A stretch of 64,000 nt of DNA. It comes from Singulisphaera acidiphila DSM 18658. Its GTDB lineage: Bacteria > Planctomycetota > Planctomycetia > Isosphaerales > Isosphaeraceae. The notes below the pieces were generated by a model. That model ran no database searches. It had not been told where the DNA came from and saw nothing but the letters and a program-made list of their open reading frames with translations. A program made the position numbers and the translations under genes. This document shows positions 53,342 through 62,893 of this stretch, in pieces. Each line of letters opens with the position of its first letter. Position 1 is the first letter of the stretch. The stretch is taken from assembly GCF_000242455.2 (NCBI RefSeq), contig NC_019892.1, positions 496,001 to 560,000 of the forward strand, read 5' to 3'.

Positions 53342-54565
53342 ATGGATCGACTCGCAATTGATGCGGGACCGGACGATTCGATCACTCCCCGGGTTGGGGA
53401 CGACCGAGGAGTAGGGACGGCGAGCCGCCTGGCTTCCGTCGACCTGCTCCGGGGAACGGTCATGGTCCTGATGGTTCTCGACCACGTCCGCGACTACCTG
53501 ATGAACGCCCTGGTCGATCCGACCAACCTGGCGACGACCACTCCGGTCCTCTTCTTCACGAGGTGGGTGACCCACTTCTGTGCCCCGACCTTCATCTTCC
53601 TCGCCGGGGCTTCGGCCTTCCTCGCGGGGACGCAAGGCAAAACCAGGAGGCAACTCTCTCTGTTCCTGGTCACGCGGGGGCTCTGGCTGATCGTGCTCGA
53701 GCAGACGTTGGTCAGCATTTGCTTCACCTTTACCATGCCCAAGGTGATCCTGGCGCTGATCCTCTGGGCGATCGGCTGGTCGATGATCGCGCTGGCGGGT
53801 TTGATCCACCTGCCCAGAGTCGCGGTGGGAGCGATCGGGGTCGTCCTGATCGCGTGTCATAACCTGTTCGACGGCGTCCGTGTCGAGGGTTCGGGCCTCG
53901 GGTCGCTCCTTTGGAGGCTGCTCCACCAGCCGGGCTTTCTGCAGTTGCCCGGGGGGATCGGCATCCTGGAAGGGTATCCGCTGATCCCCTGGATTGGCGT
54001 CATGGCGGTTGGCTACGCATTTGGCCCCTGGCTCTTGCTCCCGTCCGCTCGGCGGCAAACGCTTCTCGTGGCATTAGGGGCCGGCCTCACGCTGGGATTC
54101 GTGGGCCTCCGGGCGTTGAACGTCTACGGCGACCCTCGCCCCTGGTCGGTCCAGGCCACCCCGCTCCTGACTTTGTTGTCGTTTTTGACGTGTCAGAAGT
54201 ACCCGCCGTCGCTGCTCTACTTGCTGATGACCCTGGGGCCGGCGATCTTGGCTCTGGCCTGGCTCGACCGCCTTCCGGGTTTCCTGGCGGGTCCCCTGGC
54301 GACGTTCGGGCGGGTCCCCTTGTTCTTCTACCTGCTGCAATGGCCCATCGCCCATGGGCTCGGCGTGGCGGTTGCCGCACTGAGGCGGCAACCGGTCGGT
54401 TGGCTCTTTCAGTTCCCTCCCTTCCAGTCGCCCGAAGCATATAACAACAGCCTGGGGACCGTCTTCCTGTGCTGGATCATCGCCATCGCGATCCTTTACC
54501 TCCCCTGCCGCTGGTTTGCCGATGTGAAGAGGCGTCGCCGCGACCCCTGGCTGAGTTATTTCTGA
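53342..54565 (+). CDS. DUF1624/heparan N-acetyltransferase-like membrane protein
   Basis: A 407-residue membrane protein with about ten helices. The start region ASRLASVDLLRGTVMVLMVL is the DUF1624 (acyltransferase_3-like) signature, with DHVRDYLMN after it; later helices include LPRVAVGAIGVVLIACHNLF, YPLIPWIGVMAVGYAFGPWL and FGRVPLFFYLLQWPIAHGLG, whose H is a likely acyl-transfer residue. Relatives move acyl groups across membranes onto glycans. Monocistronic; substrate unknown. Confidence 0.85.
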   Translation: MDRLAIDAGPDDSITPRVGDDRGVGTASRLASVDLLRGTVMVLMVLDHVRDYLMNALVDPTNLATTTPVLFFTRWVTHFCAPTFIFLAGASAFLAGTQGKTRRQLSLFLVTRGLWLIVLEQTLVSICFTFTMPKVILALILWAIGWSMIALAGLIHLPRVAVGAIGVVLIACHNLFDGVRVEGSGLGSLLWRLLHQPGFLQLPGGIGILEGYPLIPWIGVMAVGYAFGPWLLLPSARRQTLLVALGAGLTLGFVGLRALNVYGDPRPWSVQATPLLTLLSFLTCQKYPPSLLYLLMTLGPAILALAWLDRLPGFLAGPLATFGRVPLFFYLLQWPIAHGLGVAVAALRRQPVGWLFQFPPFQSPEAYNNSLGTVFLCWIIAIAILYLPCRWFADVKRRRRDPWLSYF

Positions 54566-54805
54566 TCGATGGCCTGGCGGGGCAACCGGTTGTTCAAGGC
54601 CGGTCTCGGGGCGGTTGTCTCGCTGGTGGTGAGCGGATACGATTGATGTGTCGTTGCGGATTTTGGATCTGAATATTCATGGGTATTGTAATATGAAGGC
54701 GGGGCGTTGAGCGATTGCCGTGGGTGTCAGATCGATGACGACCCGGACTTCCGGGGATTGACGGCAGGCCCGACCTCTCTCTGATCGTTGCGAAGGGACC
54801 TCAAC

Positions 54806-55780
54806 ATGGATCGCTTCCGGAACATCCTCGTCTCGATCTCAGGGGCGTCTTCCGTGCAACCTCTGCTGGAGCGGGCCGCCCGGCTGGCGAAGCAGAACAA
54901 GGGCACGGTCACGCTGGCCGCCGTGGTGGAGGACCTCCCCTGGTACACCCGTCTTGTTCTCCCGTCCGCAGAAGAGAGCACTCGGGCCCTCGTCCTGGAG
55001 AAGTCCGAAGCCCTTGAAGAGCTGGCTGCGCGCCACCGGGAGGACGGCGTCGAGATCGCCACGAAGGTCCTCCGGGGCCGCCCTTCCCTCGAACTGATCC
55101 GGGAGGTCCTCCGGGACGGACACGACCTGGTGATGAAGGAGGCTGAGCCCAACCAGGGCGTGCTGTTTGGTCCGGCCGACATGCAACTGCTTCGCGATTG
55201 TCCCACTGCGGTCTGGCTCTTCAACCCCGCCCAAGGGGACCGACCGTTCGCTCAGATCCTGGCGGCCGTGGACCCGGCTCCGGCCCCTGACGCTGCGGAT
55301 CTGCTCCACCTCACCGAGGATCTGGCTCCGAAAGATGCCTCGCTCGACCTGAAAATCATGAAACTCGCCGATTCCTTGATGGAAAGCGAGGGGGCCGAGC
55401 TTCACGTCCTCCACGCCTGGTCGGCCCCCGGTGAGATGATGCTGAGGGGCGAAGGACGGCTCGCCCAGGTCCAGGTCGATGCCTACGTGGACGATTCCAG
55501 GGAGGCGGCGCGCAAGGCCCTCGACCGGCTCGTCGCCGGCTTGCCCGCGCAGCCCGGGCGGCGTGTCACCCACCTGGTCAAGGGCGAACCGGTGGATGTG
55601 ATTGCCGAGTTGGCCAGAACGGACCTCATCGACCTGATCGTGATGGGAACCGTTGCTCGTACCGGCATCTCCGGCCTGCTGATCGGCAATACGGCGGAGA
55701 CCATCCTCCAGCGGGTGAACTGCTCGGTCCTCGCCGTGAAGCCCGATGGCTTCGCCTCCTCGATCACCTTGGCGAATTGA
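54806..55780 (+). CDS. Tandem universal stress protein
   Basis: A 324-residue protein with two Usp domains. The first (about 1-150) begins FRNILVSISGASSVQPLLER; the second (about 150-320) starts FAQILAAVDPAPAPDAADLL and ends with the ATP-binding signature MGTVARTGISGLLIGNTAET plus ILQRVNCSVLAVKP, the G-2x-G-9x-G-(S/T) pattern. Domain one lacks this motif, so only the second probably binds ATP. Start at 54806 has GAAGGGA upstream. Monocistronic, likely induced by stress. Confidence 0.9.
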   Translation: MDRFRNILVSISGASSVQPLLERAARLAKQNKGTVTLAAVVEDLPWYTRLVLPSAEESTRALVLEKSEALEELAARHREDGVEIATKVLRGRPSLELIREVLRDGHDLVMKEAEPNQGVLFGPADMQLLRDCPTAVWLFNPAQGDRPFAQILAAVDPAPAPDAADLLHLTEDLAPKDASLDLKIMKLADSLMESEGAELHVLHAWSAPGEMMLRGEGRLAQVQVDAYVDDSREAARKALDRLVAGLPAQPGRRVTHLVKGEPVDVIAELARTDLIDLIVMGTVARTGISGLLIGNTAETILQRVNCSVLAVKPDGFASSITLAN

Positions 55781-56240
55781 CGCCTGTGCAAAAATGAGGG
55801 GCGAATCATCGCGATTGCGCCCTCCTTTGTCCCTAGCCGTCTGTCTCGTGGTATGGGCCGGAGAAGTCGAACCCAGGTTCGATGTTGCGTTCGGCCAGCC
55901 GCTTCCTCATCGTCAAACGAGTATCTCCCCCTGCCTCGCAAGCGTGGAATCAACGAAGCCCCGTCCGGCCGGGACGATGGCGGTTACCAGACCAGCCTGA
56001 CATCCACGCATTCGTTTGCCGCCCCTCCCAGGGGTGCCCAGCCTGCCTCCGCCCTTGCTCGTGACGCACTTCCCCTGAGTCGATCGGGTCGACTGCTTGC
56101 GGAGACGCCACTCAGACACTGAATTGAAGCAAATTCAAAATTCCTCATTAAGCCTTGTGTTCTACACGAGGTCTTTGCAAACAAGTCTACACTGATAGAG
56201 AGTTATGGTGTGATTGCAGACCTTCGACGAGGCGACAATC
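55781..56240. other. Intergenic region upstream of the second DUF1559 gene
   Basis: This 460-bp stretch has no supported gene. A perfect small inverted repeat (TCGAACC-CA-GGTTCGA, 55867-55882) is present. The last 120 bp are AT-richer (AAATTCAAAATTCCTC) and probably carry the promoter of the 56241 gene. Confidence 0.4.
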
Positions 56241-57419
56241 ATGACTCTCGCTCGCAACCGGTTCTTACCTCGGCCCTGCCGCGCTGGCTTTACTTTGATC
56301 GAACTGCTGGTGGTGATTGCGATCATCGCCGTCCTGATTGCCCTGCTGCTGCCGGCTGTGCAGGCGGCCCGGGAAGCGGCCCGGCGTGCTCAGTGCACCA
56401 ACAACCTGAAGCAAATCGGCCTGGCTATGCACAATTACCTCAGCACGCACACGGCCTTCCCGCCGGGGCGAATGGGGCCCGACCTCACGATCGGAGGGGT
56501 CGAGTTCACAGGGAACTACACGAATTACACGAAGGCCGTCCCCGGTCCCGGCAACTGGACTGGCTATTATTCGGTTCACGCGCAAATTTTGAATTCTTTG
56601 GAGCAAATCCCTGCCTACAACGCGTTAAACTTCGCGACCACGAACACAGATAAGATGTATAGCTCCGGGACCACCATCTATTCGCCCAACTTCACCGCGT
56701 TTGCCCTCGCGCAGAGCACGTTCCTCTGCCCGTCCGACCCGAACACGACGGGGGGTGGTGTCAGCGAGAACAACTATCGGTACAACTTCGGCGGAAGCAC
56801 GCCACAGGCGGGCGCGATCAGTTGGGACCGCAACGATGATCGCTCGATGCCGGGGAACGGGGCGTTCACGATCGGGCGGGCCTTCGCCACGGCGCAGTTC
56901 ACCGACGGGTTGAGCAACACCGTGGTCTTCGCCGAGCGGAGCAAGGGGAGCAGCCTGAACAAGGCGACCACCGCTCCGACCAAATCCGATATCGTCACGT
57001 CCCCCAACCGATTTACGGGCGGTCCCTTGCCCCAAGATGCGAGCGGCGAGTACCAACTCTACTTTGATTGCTTGAAGTATCAGCCGAAGGCCGATTCGTT
57101 CAACCACCTGGACTCGGGACGGTTCCCACTCGGTTCGTTGTACTCCAACGGCTGGCCGTTCGCCTGGTATTCGTCCACGATGTACAATCATATGGGTACG
57201 CCAAATTGGCAAGGACAGGACTGCGGGGCCGCCAGCGCTATTACGGACGTGCCCGGTGAGTATGCCATTATTTCCGCTCGGAGCGCGCACCCCGGCGGGG
57301 TTAACGGCTTGCTGGGCGATGGCTCCGTCAAGTTTTTCAAGAACAGCATCGCGCTGCCGGTCTGGCGCGGCCTGGGGAGTCGCAATGGCGGCGAAGTGCT
57401 CAGTGCGGATAGCTATTAA
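56241..57419 (+). CDS. DUF1559 prepilin-like protein, second copy
   Basis: A 392-residue DUF1559 protein. The prepilin leader is [19 protein letters not shown], then [20 protein letters not shown] and [15 protein letters not shown]. The C-terminal motif is [20 protein letters not shown], ending [14 protein letters not shown] at 56241 is chosen because it follows GAGGCGA; the upstream TTG frame is rejected. A lipoprotein gene follows 71 bp downstream, the mirror of the 47-kb locus where the lipoprotein is upstream. Confidence 0.94.
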   Translation: MTLARNRFLPRPCRAGFTLIELLVVIAIIAVLIALLLPAVQAAREAARRAQCTNNLKQIGLAMHNYLSTHTAFPPGRMGPDLTIGGVEFTGNYTNYTKAVPGPGNWTGYYSVHAQILNSLEQIPAYNALNFATTNTDKMYSSGTTIYSPNFTAFALAQSTFLCPSDPNTTGGGVSENNYRYNFGGSTPQAGAISWDRNDDRSMPGNGAFTIGRAFATAQFTDGLSNTVVFAERSKGSSLNKATTAPTKSDIVTSPNRFTGGPLPQDASGEYQLYFDCLKYQPKADSFNHLDSGRFPLGSLYSNGWPFAWYSSTMYNHMGTPNWQGQDCGAASAITDVPGEYAIISARSAHPGGVNGLLGDGSVKFFKNSIALPVWRGLGSRNGGEVLSADSY

Positions 57420-57490
57420 TAAGCCGATATTGGTGGCGTGTTCCGTCTGAGATGTTGTGTTGGTCGCGTGTTTTTGCTCAAGGATCGCCG

Positions 57491-57958
57491 ATGCGGACGA
57501 TGATGTTTGTGGTAACGCTATGCGTTACGTTCGGCGGTTGTGGCGGGTCGGGCTCCCAACCTGGGGCGTCCGGCCCCGCCTCCGCGCTGGAGGTGGGCCC
57601 GCACGGGGGCATTCTGATCCCGTTGCCGGAAGAGAAGGGTTTTGCCGAAGTCGCGTTGGAATCCCCGCCGGGGGCTGCCAAGCGATCCTCGAAACCAATG
57701 CTCGTCGCTCGCTTCCTCCGGCCGGACCTGAAGTCGGCGCTCGAGCCGCCGCCTGGCGAAGTGTCTATCAAACTGGAGTTTCCCGACCGGGCGGCGGAGA
57801 CGATTTCGTTGAAACCGGTGACCGAGGCGAACTCGCGTAACGATCCGGGGCGCTTTGCCTCGGCACCTGGCGACTATGCGGTCGATCCGCTGATCGGGGA
57901 GTTGAAGGCCACGCTTCAAGGCCAGGCCTTCGCCGCCCCGTTCACCAACGGCCGCTGA
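57491..57958 (+). CDS. Lipoprotein downstream of DUF1559
   Basis: A 155-residue lipoprotein: MRTMMFVVTLCVTFGGCGGS gives a lipobox (FGGC). The mature part begins HGGILIPLPEEKGFAEVALE, a pattern seen in small planctomycete lipoproteins next to DUF1559 genes, and continues with beta-strand-rich segments (SIKLEFPDRAAETISLKPV). It is probably cotranscribed with the DUF1559 gene. No function is known. It converges on the EEP-family gene only 11 bp away. Confidence 0.75.
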   Translation: MRTMMFVVTLCVTFGGCGGSGSQPGASGPASALEVGPHGGILIPLPEEKGFAEVALESPPGAAKRSSKPMLVARFLRPDLKSALEPPPGEVSIKLEFPDRAAETISLKPVTEANSRNDPGRFASAPGDYAVDPLIGELKATLQGQAFAAPFTNGR

Positions 57959-57969
57959 GCTGAGCTTGG

Positions 57970-59190
57970 CTATTTGGCCTCGGTTCCGCCCAGGTCGAGG
58001 TCGAGAAACACGAGCCGGTGGTCCGAGCTGGCCACGGGAGACATTCCGACGAGTCGTGAGAGCGGCTCGTCGCGGCTGGGCCAGAACACGCCCCCTCCGA
58101 CGACGTTCAGGCCTTTCGAGGGGAGGACGTAGTCGGCTCGGAGGTTGCCGACCGCCCGGTCGTCGAAATCGGCCGTGTCCTGGTTGGCGGGACCGTGATG
58201 ACCTTGGTTCGCGCCGCCTTGAAGGCGAGACGCTTCGGCCGCGCCAGCACTCTGCGGGATGAATCGGGCATCCACGCGCGGGTGCTTCAGGAGGAGGTCG
58301 ATCGCCCCTGGCACGCTTCCCCCGTCCACCGGGTCCGAGTTCAGATCGCCGAGGATGACGAACTCCTCAGGCCTGCCCTGCTTTGCGTCCGCCCCGAGAT
58401 AAGCTGCGTTCTCACCGCCCGTGAGATAGTCGGCCCAGAGGCGGATCTCGTCGTGATTGCGCCGGCCGTTTCGATCCTCGGGGCCGTCAAACGCGGGCGG
58501 GGTCGGGTGACTGGCCAGGACGTGAATTGTGCGGCCGTTCACCCGGACGGGGATGTCCCAATGGTCCTTCGACGAGAGCCGCAAGACGGCGATGGCCTCG
58601 GACGAGTACCAAGGTGTCCCATCCTTCTTCAAAGGCAGCAGCGCTCCGGGCATCGCGTTCCAGAGCACCTTTCCGAACTGCCGGATTCCCGCGTCTTCGA
58701 GGGGAAACTTCGTGTAGAGCACCATGCCGTACTGCCCGGGGAACTGGCCGAACCCGAACGAGTCGTTGCCATAGCCCCGTGAACCGGGCTCGGTCACGAC
58801 TTTGCCGTCGTGATCGAGGTCGACTCCGCTCGGAATCCCGGTGTTCACCGCCGCTGTGTAGCGGTGGGGATAATCGATCGCCGGAGCGCCGTTCTGGCTG
58901 ATCGCGAGATAGTTTCGCTGAAAGAGATCGGCAGCCTTGCCGTCTTGATCGTAGTCGAACTCGTTGATCAAGAGGACATCAGGCGCCATGCGCTGAATGA
59001 TCTCGGCCACGTTGCGCGCCTGCGTATTGTCCGGCGTCGATAGGTCGCGGACCAGCCCGCCCGCCGAATCGCGGTTGAGCGAAGCGTTAAACGTAGCGAA
59101 CCGCACCACCCCCGGCCGACGCTCTGGATCAGCCAGTGCGGACGACGAGGATACGGTCACGATTGCGGCAAAAATCGCGTGTTTCCACAT
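57970..59190 (-). CDS. Secreted endonuclease/exonuclease/phosphatase family protein
   Basis: A 406-residue EEP-superfamily enzyme with a signal peptide (HAIFAAIVTVSSSSALADPE). Motifs in order: VRFATFNASLN (first Asn), VLLINEFDYD (metal-binding Glu), HVLASHPTPPAFDG (His), ILGDLNSDPVDGG (Asp/Asn) and the final SDHRLVFLDL (Asp-His). All metal and catalytic positions of the fold are therefore present. Substrate could be nucleic acid, a phospholipid or a phosphate ester. Monocistronic. Confidence 0.88.
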   Translation of the reverse strand: MWKHAIFAAIVTVSSSSALADPERRPGVVRFATFNASLNRDSAGGLVRDLSTPDNTQARNVAEIIQRMAPDVLLINEFDYDQDGKAADLFQRNYLAISQNGAPAIDYPHRYTAAVNTGIPSGVDLDHDGKVVTEPGSRGYGNDSFGFGQFPGQYGMVLYTKFPLEDAGIRQFGKVLWNAMPGALLPLKKDGTPWYSSEAIAVLRLSSKDHWDIPVRVNGRTIHVLASHPTPPAFDGPEDRNGRRNHDEIRLWADYLTGGENAAYLGADAKQGRPEEFVILGDLNSDPVDGGSVPGAIDLLLKHPRVDARFIPQSAGAAEASRLQGGANQGHHGPANQDTADFDDRAVGNLRADYVLPSKGLNVVGGGVFWPSRDEPLSRLVGMSPVASSDHRLVFLDLDLGGTEAK

Positions 59191-59526
59191 GAAGATGGGT
59201 CTCGAATGGTGAAAGCCCGATCGACGGTCGTTCCCGCCCGATTTGTGGCGGCCTCAAACCATCAGCCTACTCAAGGGAAGCGGGGAGCCCGCTTGGAAAT
59301 CGTGAAGATTCCATGTGAGCCACTTCGGCTGATGGACGCTGCGATTTGATTGGCATGTGATTTTTCTGTTGAACGGAATGAAGGTGTGTTATTAATTGGA
59401 AATTTAAAGATTATTTTGTTTATTTGTGCTGTTTGCTGGACTCGGAATAGCCAAATCTTGGGTGAGTTGCCATGATAATGCGGGGATGACCACGCTGAGG
59501 CGGCCTCTGAATTTGGGGATCGATTG
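59191..59526. other. Divergent intergenic region with an AT-rich island
   Basis: This 336-bp spacer lies between the EEP gene and the SelA-like gene. Bases about 59340-59435 are strikingly AT-rich for this genome (ATTAATTGGAAATTTAAAG), a likely promoter region for either side. No gene is supported. Confidence 0.4.
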
Positions 59527-60723
59527 ATGGATGTTTTCGAGCGGTTGGGTATCGAGCCGATCATCAATGCCTCGGGGGCGGTGACGCGACTTGGCGGTGC
59601 GCCGATGTCTCCCTCGGTTTTGGAGGCGTTCTGTGCGGCGGCGGGTGAATCGGTTCCCCTGGAACAGTTGCAGGGAGTGGCTTCGCGGGTGATTGCCGAG
59701 GCCACGGGGGCCGAGGCGGGGCTGGTCACGGCGGGGGCGGCGGCGGGGCTGACGTTGGGGGCGGCGGCGATCTTGACCGGGTATGACCTGGGGCGGATGG
59801 AGCGGCTGCCGCATTGCGATGGGTTTCCGCATGAGTTCATTATCGCACGCGAGCAGCGCAATGGTTATGACCATGCCGTGCGCGCGGCGGGAGTCCGGCT
59901 GGTTGAGGTTGGGTTTCATGAGCCGATCGCCGGGGCGGGGGTTCGGCGAGTGGAGGCCTGGGAATACGCCAGCGCCATCGGGCCGTCGACGGCCGGCATT
60001 GTCTACGTTTATGGCCCGCATGCGCGGCCGTCGCTCGCCGAGGTGGTCGCCGTGGCACACGACCACGGTCTGAGTGTTCTGGTCGACGCGGCGGGGGAGC
60101 TGCCCCCATGTGCCAACCTCCGGGAGATCGTCGCGGCCGGGGCCGATCTTGTGGCGTTCAGCGGCGGTAAGGCGATTCGCGGTCCGCAGGCGACGGGCAT
60201 CCTCTGCGGCCGGCGCGAGCTCGTCGGGGCGGCTGCCTTGCAGATGCTCGATATGGATGACCACTTCGACCTCTGGGAACCGCCGGACAGCCTGTTCGAC
60301 CGGTCGCGGCTGGCCGGGCTGCCTCGGCACGGCATCGGTCGGGGTATGAAGGTTTCCAAGGAGCAGATCGTCGCGTTGCTGACCGCCTTGCGGCTCTTTA
60401 CCGAAGGCGCGTACGACCGGGAACTGGCGGCCTTTCGCGGCCATCTCGAGCGGGTGGCGGCGGCGTTGGAAGGGATCGCGCGCACCGCGCTCGTGGACCC
60501 GGCCGATGGGGAAAGCCTGCCGGTGCTGGAAATCAGTCTCGATGAGGCGGGTTTGGGACGCCCGGCGCTGGACGTCTGCCGCCGCCTGCGCCACGGATCG
60601 CCGCCGGTTTATGTGGGGCACGGCCTGCTGGATAAGGGGAAGCTGGTCATCAATCCCCTGCACCTCAACGAGGCGCGGACCGCGACCCTGATTCGGCGGC
60701 TCGGCGATGAGCTGCGCCCCTGA
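59527..60723 (+). CDS. SelA-like PLP-dependent lyase/transferase
   Basis: A 398-residue fold-type-I PLP enzyme of the L-seryl-tRNA(Sec) selenium transferase/D-glucosaminate-6-phosphate ammonia-lyase group. Motifs: INASGAVTRLGGAPMS near the start, LVTAGAAAGL (cofactor phosphate loop), D187 in LVDAAGEL and the Schiff-base lysine K215 in AFSGGKAIRGP. True SelA is longer (about 460) and acts with SelB and tRNA-Sec genes, none seen here, so an amino-acid or amino-sugar lyase is more likely. ATG at 59527 is preferred to the TTG one codon upstream. Confidence 0.85.
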   Translation: MDVFERLGIEPIINASGAVTRLGGAPMSPSVLEAFCAAAGESVPLEQLQGVASRVIAEATGAEAGLVTAGAAAGLTLGAAAILTGYDLGRMERLPHCDGFPHEFIIAREQRNGYDHAVRAAGVRLVEVGFHEPIAGAGVRRVEAWEYASAIGPSTAGIVYVYGPHARPSLAEVVAVAHDHGLSVLVDAAGELPPCANLREIVAAGADLVAFSGGKAIRGPQATGILCGRRELVGAAALQMLDMDDHFDLWEPPDSLFDRSRLAGLPRHGIGRGMKVSKEQIVALLTALRLFTEGAYDRELAAFRGHLERVAAALEGIARTALVDPADGESLPVLEISLDEAGLGRPALDVCRRLRHGSPPVYVGHGLLDKGKLVINPLHLNEARTATLIRRLGDELRP

Positions 60724-60848
60724 GACGTTCGTCGCTCCTTTGGGGAGATGGGGACGTCGGCATGAGGATTGCACTGGAATCTTGCTCAAGGGGACGGGCA
60801 CATCGCGTTCCGCTCGACGCAGGATCTCGGGCGGCACGATTGAGCCCG

Positions 60849-60902
60849 AGGCCAAAAGGAACGCGAGCACAAGGGCGACCTCTGCTCGCGTTCCGCCGGC
60901 CT
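60849..60902. promoter_or_regulatory. Long hairpin in the leader of the AI-2E-type gene
   Basis: A perfect 12-bp stem (GGAACGCGAGCA / TGCTCGCGTTCC) with a 13-nt loop, extended by AGGCC / GGCCT. It ends 40 bp before the 60943 start and about 125 bp after the SelA-like stop. It could terminate the upstream transcript or fold in the leader of the downstream one. Confidence 0.5.
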
Positions 60903-60942
60903 TGCACGCACCTCATCCAAAAAAAAGGGACTGACTTTACCA

Positions 60943-62853
60943 ATGGCCAACGCGCGCAAGTCGTCCACCTTGAACGATCCGTTCAAGCTCACGATCCTCA
61001 TCTTCGCGATCATTGCGTTTATGTATTTCACTGCGGAGGTGCTCAAGCCTCTGGCCTTGTCGATTCTTTTGAGTTTCGCCCTGGCGCCTCCGGTGCGTAG
61101 GCTGGTGCGGCTCGGGTTGCCGCGTTCGGCTGCGGTCGTCTTGACCGTCGTTTTGGCGTTGGGCCTGCTGGGGGGGCTTGGATACGTTGTGGGAGAGCAG
61201 TTGGCCACCCTTGCCAATAAGCTGCCTGACTACCAGGAGAACATCGAGAAGAAGCTGAGCAGCCTGATGAAGCCGGGGCGGCAGTCTGCGGCCAAGCGGC
61301 TGACGACGATGTCCGACCGAGTCATGGCCAAGCTCGACAAGCCGACGGCCTCGGGAGTGGATGTGGACACATCCTCAGCAGAGAAAGCTGTCCCCAAGAT
61401 TCCGAGGGTGATCGTGGTCGCCGAACCGTCGTTTCAGGAGCGGCTCCGGTCGACCACTGGCCCTTACCTGGAATTCCTCGGAGTCGGCAGCTTTGTCTTG
61501 ATCTTGGTGCTGTTCATCCTGATGGGACAGGAGGATCTCAGGGACCGTATTGTGAGCCTCTTCGGCAACCGGCAGGTGAGCCTGACGACCCGGACGACGG
61601 AGGAGATCGGCCAGCGAATCAGCCGCTACCTGGCCACGTTCGCCTTGATGAATTCGGCCTTTGGGCTTGTGATCGGGGTGGGTCTGGCCTTGATCGGCGT
61701 TCCCTACGCGGTGCTCTGGGGATGCCTGGCGGCCTTGACGCGGTTCATCCCCTACGTGGGGCCTGCCGTGGCGTTTATTCTCCCCCTCGTTTTCTCGTTC
61801 GCCTACTTCCCGGGCTGGTTCGAGCCGCTTCTGGTCGTCGCTCTCTTCGCTTTGCTCGAGACGCTGCTGAACAGTTTTCTGGAGCCGATCATCTACGGCA
61901 AGACGACCGGGGTCTCTGCGCTCGGCCTTCTGGTGGCCGCGATGTTCTGGACCTGGCTCTGGGGAACGCTCGGCCTGCTTCTGTCGACCCCCTTGACGGT
62001 CTGCCTGGCGGTGATCGGCAAGTACGTGCCCGGCCTTCGCTTCTTCGCAACCATGCTTGGCGAGGAGGCGGAACTCGACCCCCATGTCCGGTTCTATCAG
62101 CGGCTCGTTTCTCTCGACCGGCAAGGGGCCGTTGAATTCGTCGAAGAGGCGCAGAAGAAGTGGCCCCGCGCCGAGATCTTCGACCGAATTTTGGTTCCCA
62201 CGCTGATGTTGGCCGAGCGCGACGCCGTCCGGGACGATCTCGAGGAGCGGGTGCAAGCGTTCATCTGGCAGGTGATCGGCGAGATCGTCGATAACCTCGA
62301 AGGGGTGCCGGAGCTAACTCTACAGTCGATGGCCTCTGCCCCGGCCACCGGCGAGTCTTCGGACGCCGCCGCTAAGGAGGCTTCCGCCCCCACGACCATC
62401 GAGCTGATGGGCTTGGCGGTGGTTGATACCTCGGACGTCCTTGTCTTGAAGATGCTCGCGCAGTTGATTGCTCCGTTGGGATGTCATCTCGAGATCGTTG
62501 CGGACGCGGGATCTCCCTTACAAGTCGTCGAGCAAGTGACGGAGCGGAACCCGGAAGTCGTTGTGCTGTCGCATGTGCCGCCTGAAGGGCTGGCTCAGTC
62601 GCGTTACCTGGTCAGCCGGCTTCGGGCCCAACTCTCCACACTGCCGATCGTGGTCGGCCGTTGGGGCGAGACGGGGGGAGCCGCGGCCGCCGCCGAGCGC
62701 TTGACGAACGTGGGGGCGACCCATGTCGTCTTTACGCTGGCCGACGCCCGCGACCGGATCCTGGCCAAAGTCTTTCCCGCCCCCGAGGAGCCCCTGACCT
62801 CGGCCGGCGGCACCCCGCTCAAGGCGGCCGTCGCCGTCCCGACGCCGGCATGA
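60943..62853 (+). CDS. AI-2E family transporter with an extra C-terminal domain
   Basis: A 636-residue protein. Residues 1-400 are the AI-2E/TqsA-PerM permease fold with about eight helices: LTILIFAIIAFMYFTAEVLK, then FVLILVLFILMGQEDLRDRI, then AVLWGCLAALTRFIPYVGPA. Residues 400-480 are helical. Residues 486-620 form a Rossmann-like domain (GLAVVDTSDVLVLKMLAQLI, VVVLSHVPPEGLAQSRYLVS, LPIVVGRWGE) resembling a receiver or B12-binding fold without the phospho-Asp set. Most AI-2E proteins stop near 350-400, so the extension is notable. The substrate is unknown; signal export is only one option. Confidence 0.87.
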   Translation: MANARKSSTLNDPFKLTILIFAIIAFMYFTAEVLKPLALSILLSFALAPPVRRLVRLGLPRSAAVVLTVVLALGLLGGLGYVVGEQLATLANKLPDYQENIEKKLSSLMKPGRQSAAKRLTTMSDRVMAKLDKPTASGVDVDTSSAEKAVPKIPRVIVVAEPSFQERLRSTTGPYLEFLGVGSFVLILVLFILMGQEDLRDRIVSLFGNRQVSLTTRTTEEIGQRISRYLATFALMNSAFGLVIGVGLALIGVPYAVLWGCLAALTRFIPYVGPAVAFILPLVFSFAYFPGWFEPLLVVALFALLETLLNSFLEPIIYGKTTGVSALGLLVAAMFWTWLWGTLGLLLSTPLTVCLAVIGKYVPGLRFFATMLGEEAELDPHVRFYQRLVSLDRQGAVEFVEEAQKKWPRAEIFDRILVPTLMLAERDAVRDDLEERVQAFIWQVIGEIVDNLEGVPELTLQSMASAPATGESSDAAAKEASAPTTIELMGLAVVDTSDVLVLKMLAQLIAPLGCHLEIVADAGSPLQVVEQVTERNPEVVVLSHVPPEGLAQSRYLVSRLRAQLSTLPIVVGRWGETGGAAAAAERLTNVGATHVVFTLADARDRILAKVFPAPEEPLTSAGGTPLKAAVAVPTPA

Positions 62854-62855
62854 GG

Positions 62856-62874
62856 AGCGGGCTTTGGGCCCGCT
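62856..62874. terminator. Hairpin between convergent genes
   Basis: Inverted repeat AGCGGGC / GCCCGCT with a 5-nt loop followed by TTCGCTT, in the 40-bp space between the AI-2E-type gene and the aminotransferase. It looks like a short bidirectional terminator. Confidence 0.6.
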
Positions 62875-62893
62875 TTCGCTTCCGCGATTGAAA

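Noticed and set aside
55867..55882. Palindrome TCGAACC-CA-GGTTCGA, considered as a tRNA T-arm or operator
   Set aside because: No acceptor, D or anticodon arms can be built around it, and a single small palindrome is not enough to call an operator.
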